From JBDRRP01 sp964446485 (GTDB taxonomy: Bacteria > Desulfobacterota > Desulfobacteria > Desulfobacterales > JBDRRP01), in the NCBI GenBank assembly GCA_964446485.1, contig CAYUOU010000001.1, positions 124,001-188,000 on the forward strand: a DNA stretch of 64,000 nucleotides, given 5' to 3'. Below, one piece after another: positions 60,990-64,000 of this stretch. Below the pieces are notes generated by a model that was not told the DNA's origin, did no database searches, and worked only from the letters and a program-made list of their open reading frames with translations. The translations under genes were made by a program, and so were the position numbers. Position 1 is the stretch's first letter. Every line of letters starts with the position of its first letter.

Positions 60990-63512
60990 ATGGGTTTCAT
61001 AGCTAAACCACTGCTGCCCGTCATGGCCGCGTTGGGCGGTCTGCGCAACGCCCTCGCCGATCACGGCAGCGCGGTGCTTCAGGCGCCGCCGGGCGCCGGC
61101 AAGACCACGGGCATTCCGCCGGCCCTGCTGAACGAGCGCTGGCTGGCCGGCCGACGCATCATACTGATGGCACCGCGCCGGCTTGCCGCCCGGGCCGCAG
61201 CCATGCGAATGGCCGACATGATGGGGGAAGCCGTTGGCCAGACCGTGGGCTATCGGATCCGCTTGGACAGCCGGGTGAGTGCCGCCACGCGCATCGTGGT
61301 GGTCACCGAGGGCGTTCTCACCCGTATGCTCCAGCGAGATCCCGGCCTTGGGGGGGTGGGCCTGGTCGTTTTCGACGAATTTCACGAGCGCCGCCTGGAT
61401 GCCGACCTGGGACTGGCGCTTTGCCTGGACATCCAGGGCGTACTCAACACGGATCTTCGCCTTCTGGTCATGTCGGCGACACTGGAGACAGGGCCCATTG
61501 CCGCACTGATGGGCAATGCGCCGGAGATCTCTTGCCCTGGCAAGGCCCATCCCGTGGAAACCCGCTATGTCGGCAAGCACACGCCCACTGTAGAAATGCC
61601 CGGGATTGTTGAAGCCGTAGTTTCCGCTGCGCAAGAAGAAGACGGTAATATTCTCGTGTTTCTTCCTGGTGCAGCTGAGATCCGCCGGTTGGCGGGGCGA
61701 TTGGCAGCGGCCCGGCTGGGCGCCGAATGGATCGTTGCCCCGTTGTTCGGGAATTTGACCCGTCGCGCGCAGGACCTTGCCATTTCTCCCCCGCCGCCGG
61801 GCCGCAGAAAAATCGTTCTGGCCACGTCCATCGCCGAGACCAGTCTCACCATTGAGGGTATCCGGGTGGTGATTGACGGCGGGCTTCAGCGCGTGCCCCG
61901 GTTCGATCCGGGCGCCGGCCTGAGCCGGCTGGTGACGATCCCGGTGTCCCGGGCCGCTGCGGATCAGCGGCGGGGCCGTGCCGGCCGGACCGGCCCTGGT
62001 GTCTGCCTGCGCCTGTGGTCGAAAGGCCTGCACCATGCGCTGCCATACGCGCTTCGCCCGGAGATTCTGGAGGCGGACCTGTCAGGCATGGCGCTGGAAT
62101 TGGCGCTCTGGGGGGTGGCCGATCCATCGCGTCTCAGATGGCTGGATCTGCCCCCGACAGGGGCTTTCACCGCTGCGATCGAATTATTGCGGTCTCTGGG
62201 CGCCATAGACAATCCAGGCAAGATCACGCCACATGGCCGGAAAATGGCGGCCCTGCCTGCCCACCCCCGGTTGGCACACATGATGGTGGCGGCCGCGGGG
62301 CAAGGTGACGGGGCCAGGGCTTGTAATCTGGCGGCTCTGCTCGGCGAGCGGGACTTGGTTCGCTGGGATTGCGGTCAGGGGGATGTCGATATGGCTATCC
62401 GCCATGACGTGGCTTTCGGTTCCACCGGCGGGGGCTTGTCGGGCGGCACCGTCGATGCGGCGGCGTTGAAGCGGGTCCGACGCGTGGCCGCGCAGTTGCG
62501 CCACCATTTGAAAATTGGGGCAAGCGAGAAAACAACCGTTGCCATCTTCAGGCTGTTGGCCTGGGCCTATCCAGACCGCATCGCCCAGGCCCGGCCCGGT
62601 CAACGGGGACGGTATCTCCTTGCCAGCGGCCGGGGCGCCTTTTTGCATCCCGATGATCCCATGGCCGTAGAGCCGTTTCTGGTGGCGGTGGCGCTGGATG
62701 GGGACCGCGGCGAGTCGCGCATTTTCCGTGCTGCCGCTTATCCCAAAAAAACTTTATTGGACCAGTTTGCCGATGCGATCCGCTGGAAGGATATTGTGGT
62801 CTGGGATGACGCCCGCCAGGGGGTGATCAGCCGACGCGTGGCAACGCTAGGCGCCTTGACGCTCCAGAGCGAACCGTTGGCCGACCCCGATCCGGAGCAG
62901 GTCCGCGCGGCGTTGATGGCCGGCATTAAACAGGCTGGCAGTGCCTGCCTGCCGTGGACCAAACGGCTCCGCGCCTGGCAGCAACGGGTGATGTTTTTAC
63001 GCCGCCAGGCGCCGGAGGACTGGCCGGATCTCTCCGATGCGCACCTCTTGGCGTCACTGGAATCATGGCTGGGAGGGTTTGTCACGGGAATGTCCCGCCT
63101 GGGTGATTTATCCCGGCTGGACCTGTCGGGTGCATTGGCCGCATTGGTGCCCCACCAACGCCTGCGGCGATTGGACAGGCTTGCCCCCACCCACCTGGAT
63201 GTACCCAGCGGTTCGCGGGTTCCCATCGATTACACGGGCGAAGACCCCGTCCTGGCGGTTCGCCTCCAGGAGATGTTCGGCCTTACCACCACGCCGACCG
63301 TGTACGACGGCCGGGTGCCGCTCACCGTCCACCTGCTGTCTCCGGCGGGGCGCCCCGTGCAGATCACCCGCGACCTGGCCAGTTTCTGGCAAAACGGATA
63401 CCCCGAGGTGAAAAAAGATTTAAAAGGCCGATATACAAAGCACTACTGGCCCGAGGACCCGCTCACTGCCGCGCCCACGGCCCGGGTTAAGCCCCGCAAA
63501 AAGTCAGGGTAA
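60990..63512 (+). CDS. hrpB: ATP-dependent helicase HrpB
   Basis: An 840-residue DEAH-box helicase, full length for HrpB. Walker A is APPGAGKTTGIPPALL, Walker B DEFHERRLDADLGLAL, motif III VMSATL, and the C-terminal core motifs are VVIDGGLQRVPRFDPGAGL and QRRGRAGRTGPGVCLRLW. The HrpB-specific C-terminal domain follows, with PVQITRDLASFWQNGYPEVKKDLKGRYTKHYWPEDP. The start at 60990 fits the HrpB opening (LPVMAALGGLRNAL). HrpB's cellular function remains unclear; many bacteria carry it as an accessory RNA helicase-like protein. Confidence 0.95.
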   Translation: MGFIAKPLLPVMAALGGLRNALADHGSAVLQAPPGAGKTTGIPPALLNERWLAGRRIILMAPRRLAARAAAMRMADMMGEAVGQTVGYRIRLDSRVSAATRIVVVTEGVLTRMLQRDPGLGGVGLVVFDEFHERRLDADLGLALCLDIQGVLNTDLRLLVMSATLETGPIAALMGNAPEISCPGKAHPVETRYVGKHTPTVEMPGIVEAVVSAAQEEDGNILVFLPGAAEIRRLAGRLAAARLGAEWIVAPLFGNLTRRAQDLAISPPPPGRRKIVLATSIAETSLTIEGIRVVIDGGLQRVPRFDPGAGLSRLVTIPVSRAAADQRRGRAGRTGPGVCLRLWSKGLHHALPYALRPEILEADLSGMALELALWGVADPSRLRWLDLPPTGAFTAAIELLRSLGAIDNPGKITPHGRKMAALPAHPRLAHMMVAAAGQGDGARACNLAALLGERDLVRWDCGQGDVDMAIRHDVAFGSTGGGLSGGTVDAAALKRVRRVAAQLRHHLKIGASEKTTVAIFRLLAWAYPDRIAQARPGQRGRYLLASGRGAFLHPDDPMAVEPFLVAVALDGDRGESRIFRAAAYPKKTLLDQFADAIRWKDIVVWDDARQGVISRRVATLGALTLQSEPLADPDPEQVRAALMAGIKQAGSACLPWTKRLRAWQQRVMFLRRQAPEDWPDLSDAHLLASLESWLGGFVTGMSRLGDLSRLDLSGALAALVPHQRLRRLDRLAPTHLDVPSGSRVPIDYTGEDPVLAVRLQEMFGLTTTPTVYDGRVPLTVHLLSPAGRPVQITRDLASFWQNGYPEVKKDLKGRYTKHYWPEDPLTAAPTARVKPRKKSG

Positions 63513-63576
63513 ACGAAAATGAGAAGCGGATCAGCGTGGGGGCTATTTTGTCCGTCAACGAACTGCCGATTCCAGA

Positions 63577-63732
63577 CTAATTAATAAAACCCGTGAGGGC
63601 TTCTTGCAATGTGTCATCGACTTCTTGGATGCTTTCCATAACCGCTTGGGGCGCCCTGCCTTGAGCGGCGATGGAACCGTGGGTGCCGAGCCATCGTGGC
63701 AGGGGATCCGCCGGTGTTGACACCCCTGGCAT
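63577..63732 (-). CDS. possible 51-residue protein
   Basis: A short minus-strand frame starting at ATG 63732 reads MPGVSTPADPLPRWLGTHGS and ends in SIQEVDDTLQEALTGFIN, a plausible helical C-terminus. There is no ribosome site, the frame continues upstream into the antisense of the kinase gene, and no homologue is recognised. The gap 63513-63754 otherwise holds only a TTGACA box (63717-63722) toward the kinase gene. Confidence 0.22.
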   Translation of the reverse strand: MPGVSTPADPLPRWLGTHGSIAAQGRAPQAVMESIQEVDDTLQEALTGFIN

Positions 63733-63754
63733 TTTACTGTTTGAAGCGTTTACC

Positions 63755-64000
63755 ATGACCAGTCTGGAAAAAAACGTCGTTCTCATCGGCATGCCCGCCG
63801 CGGGTAAAAGCACCGTGGGGGTGCTGCTGGCCAAACGGCTGGGGTACGGGTTCATCGACACCGACATCCTCATCCAGACCGAGGAGGGCGAGACCCTGCC
63901 GTCGCTCATCCACCGCCTGGGGCCCGATGGTTTCTGCGATGTGGAGGCCCGCCACGTGCTGGGTCTCGATGTCAGCGCCCATGTCATCGCCACGGGCGGC
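63755..64000 (+). CDS. shikimate kinase-like protein, 3' end outside window
   Basis: The visible 82 residues start MTSLEKNVVLIGMPAAGKST with the Walker A loop GMPAAGKST and continue VGVLLAKRLGYGFIDTDILIQ, the DTD substrate/metal motif of shikimate kinases. The usual GExxFRxxE motif reads GPDGFCDVE, lacking the Arg, so it belongs to a divergent branch or uses another substrate. The last visible residues HVIATGG match the GGG region of the family. Truncated by the window edge. Confidence 0.8.
   Translation, partial: MTSLEKNVVLIGMPAAGKSTVGVLLAKRLGYGFIDTDILIQTEEGETLPSLIHRLGPDGFCDVEARHVLGLDVSAHVIATGG

Overview
The window is about 60% GC and reads as the chromosome of a sulfate-reducing Desulfobacterota bacterium (Desulfobacterales-like). 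The main evidence is a complete dsrMKJOP operon headed by an RsbRD-type gene, together with many NtrC-type regulators and hybrid kinases, a TRAP transporter with a TatT subunit, and a HemA/CcsA/siroheme operon. I see no rRNA, tRNA, phage, CRISPR array or transposase. Coding density is high, and most neighbouring genes overlap or sit a few bases apart.

Layout. 1-5.2 kb (minus): siroheme/precorrin-2 dehydrogenase, CcsA-like protein, hemA and fabD (cut by the window edge), preceded by an MBL hydrolase and a DHH phosphoesterase. 5.2-7.8 kb (plus): an ion transporter translationally coupled to an eIF2B-like protein. 7.8-10.3 kb (minus): aroB and asd with a terminator between them. 10.6-15.2 kb: SMUG1-type glycosylase, a patatin/DUF362 pair and a histidine phosphatase. 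15.4-19.9 kb (plus): periplasmic binding protein, hybrid kinase and a lipoprotein. 19.9-27.5 kb (minus): RsbRD protein, dsrMKJOP and a GMC oxidoreductase. 27.5-34.3 kb: aconitase, an NtrC-like regulator with a degenerate receiver, a divergent enolase-superfamily protein and a small AbrB-like protein. 34.5-41.6 kb: GAF hybrid kinase, carB and a PurF paralogue lacking its glutaminase nucleophile. 41.6-44.4 kb: Cys-cluster protein, zincin and enoyl-CoA hydratase. 44.5-51.3 kb (plus): two-component system followed by a candidate sigma-54 operon (Usp, cytidylate-kinase-like, TauE/SafE, CheY-like, small protein). 51.4-64 kb: methyltransferase/mutY/deleted aldo-keto reductase, CoA-transferase-GNAT fusion, TRAP operon, deleted homocysteine methyltransferase, hrpB and the start of a shikimate kinase.

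Most notable signals. (1) A roughly 150-bp MITE-like element is present twice, each copy flanked by its own 6-bp target duplication; one copy landed on a stop codon and restored it. (2) Two intergenic regions next to NtrC-family genes carry symmetrical operator arrays upstream of -24/-12-like sequences. (3) Several proteins have degenerate or missing catalytic centres: the PurF paralogue, the NtrC receiver, the enolase-superfamily protein and the CoA-transferase half of a fusion. (4) Two metabolic genes carry clean in-frame internal deletions, so some gene decay is going on.

All functional calls come from reading motifs and gene context by eye; no database search was run.
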